The notes below the pieces were generated by a model. That model saw only the letters and a list, made by a program, of their open reading frames with translations, was not told the DNA's origin and searched no databases. Shown here piece after piece: positions 7,152 to 7,246 of a stretch of DNA of 7,246 nucleotides. Made by a program: the position numbers and the translations under genes. Each line of letters begins with the position of its first letter. The first letter of the stretch is position 1. This DNA comes from Flavobacteriales bacterium UBA6969 (GTDB lineage: Bacteria; Bacteroidota; Bacteroidia; Flavobacteriales_D; Sanyastnellaceae): positions 3,525 to 10,770 of the forward strand of contig DJYV01000072.1 in assembly GCA_002448555.1 (NCBI GenBank), written 5' to 3'.

Positions 7152-7246
7152 ATGGGAGCACACGCACATCATCACGAAGAAAGCTTCATCTCGAAGTACG
7201 TTTTCTCGCACGATCACAAGATGATCTCCAAGCAGTTCTTGGTGAC
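7152..7246 (+). CDS. coxA: Cytochrome c oxidase subunit I, N-terminal fragment (3' truncated)
   Basis: Partial gene: the ATG at 7152 opens a frame that runs off the window after 31 codons. The peptide begins MGAHAHHHEESF and continues ISKYVFSHDHKMISKQFLV, matching the pre-helix segment of bacterial COX I, in which a (S/T)xDHK(M/V)I motif leads into the first membrane helix. The full protein would hold haem a, haem a3 and CuB, and reduce oxygen while pumping protons; none of those ligands is within the window. The N-terminus carries a short His cluster, a feature I recall from other Bacteroidota CoxA proteins. It starts 2 bases after the coxB stop, so the two are clearly co-transcribed. The identity rests on the short motif and gene order together. 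Confidence 0.9.
   Translation, partial: MGAHAHHHEESFISKYVFSHDHKMISKQFLV

Noticed and set aside
1..7246. A novel defence, mobile or biosynthetic system
   Set aside because: Every gene in the window is a recognised ACIII or cytochrome oxidase subunit in the expected order, with no integrase, transposase, repeat array or foreign-looking insertion.

Overview
The window is one uninterrupted plus-strand operon segment of the aerobic respiratory chain. It carries most of the genes for Alternative Complex III (ACIII, quinol:cytochrome c/oxidase oxidoreductase), followed by the genes for a haem-copper cytochrome c oxidase. Protein signatures point to Bacteroidota. These include an ActB fusion continuing into a four-cluster Fe-S domain, a lipoprotein ActE, and a CoxB with extra N-terminal membrane helices and a Cys-Asn-Lys-Val-Cys CuA loop. 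CoxB and the CoxA N-terminus look most like the Flavobacteriales side of the phylum, but that finer placement is a recollection-based inference. GC content looks moderate to high for that group, judged by eye.

Layout: 1-1797 is the C-terminal part of actB (the 5' end and, presumably, actA lie upstream). Then come actC (1805-3184), actD (3196-3726), actE (3726-4424), actF (4427-5686), coxB (5707-7149) and the first 95 bases of coxA (7152 onward, running off the end). Gaps are 7, 11, -1, 2, 20 and 2 bases. No terminator, promoter, RNA gene, mobile element or CRISPR array was seen, and no stretch over 20 bases lies outside a gene.

How it works together: ActC and ActF are polytopic NrfD-type membrane subunits, and ActC is the likely site of menaquinol oxidation. 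Electrons pass through the Fe-S clusters of ActB and the haems of ActA (upstream, not seen) and ActE. They then reach the CuA centre of CoxB and the haem-copper centre of CoxA, where oxygen is reduced. Close linkage of act and cox genes fits an ACIII-oxidase supercomplex, as known from Flavobacterium johnsoniae.

This is mostly a recognised system rather than a new one. The most unusual points are a periplasmic helical insertion in CoxB that carries a 12-histidine tandem repeat close to the CuA domain, and a dockerin/EF-hand-like calcium loop in ActB just before its first Fe-S motif. A lysine replaces the usual glutamate in the CuA loop.
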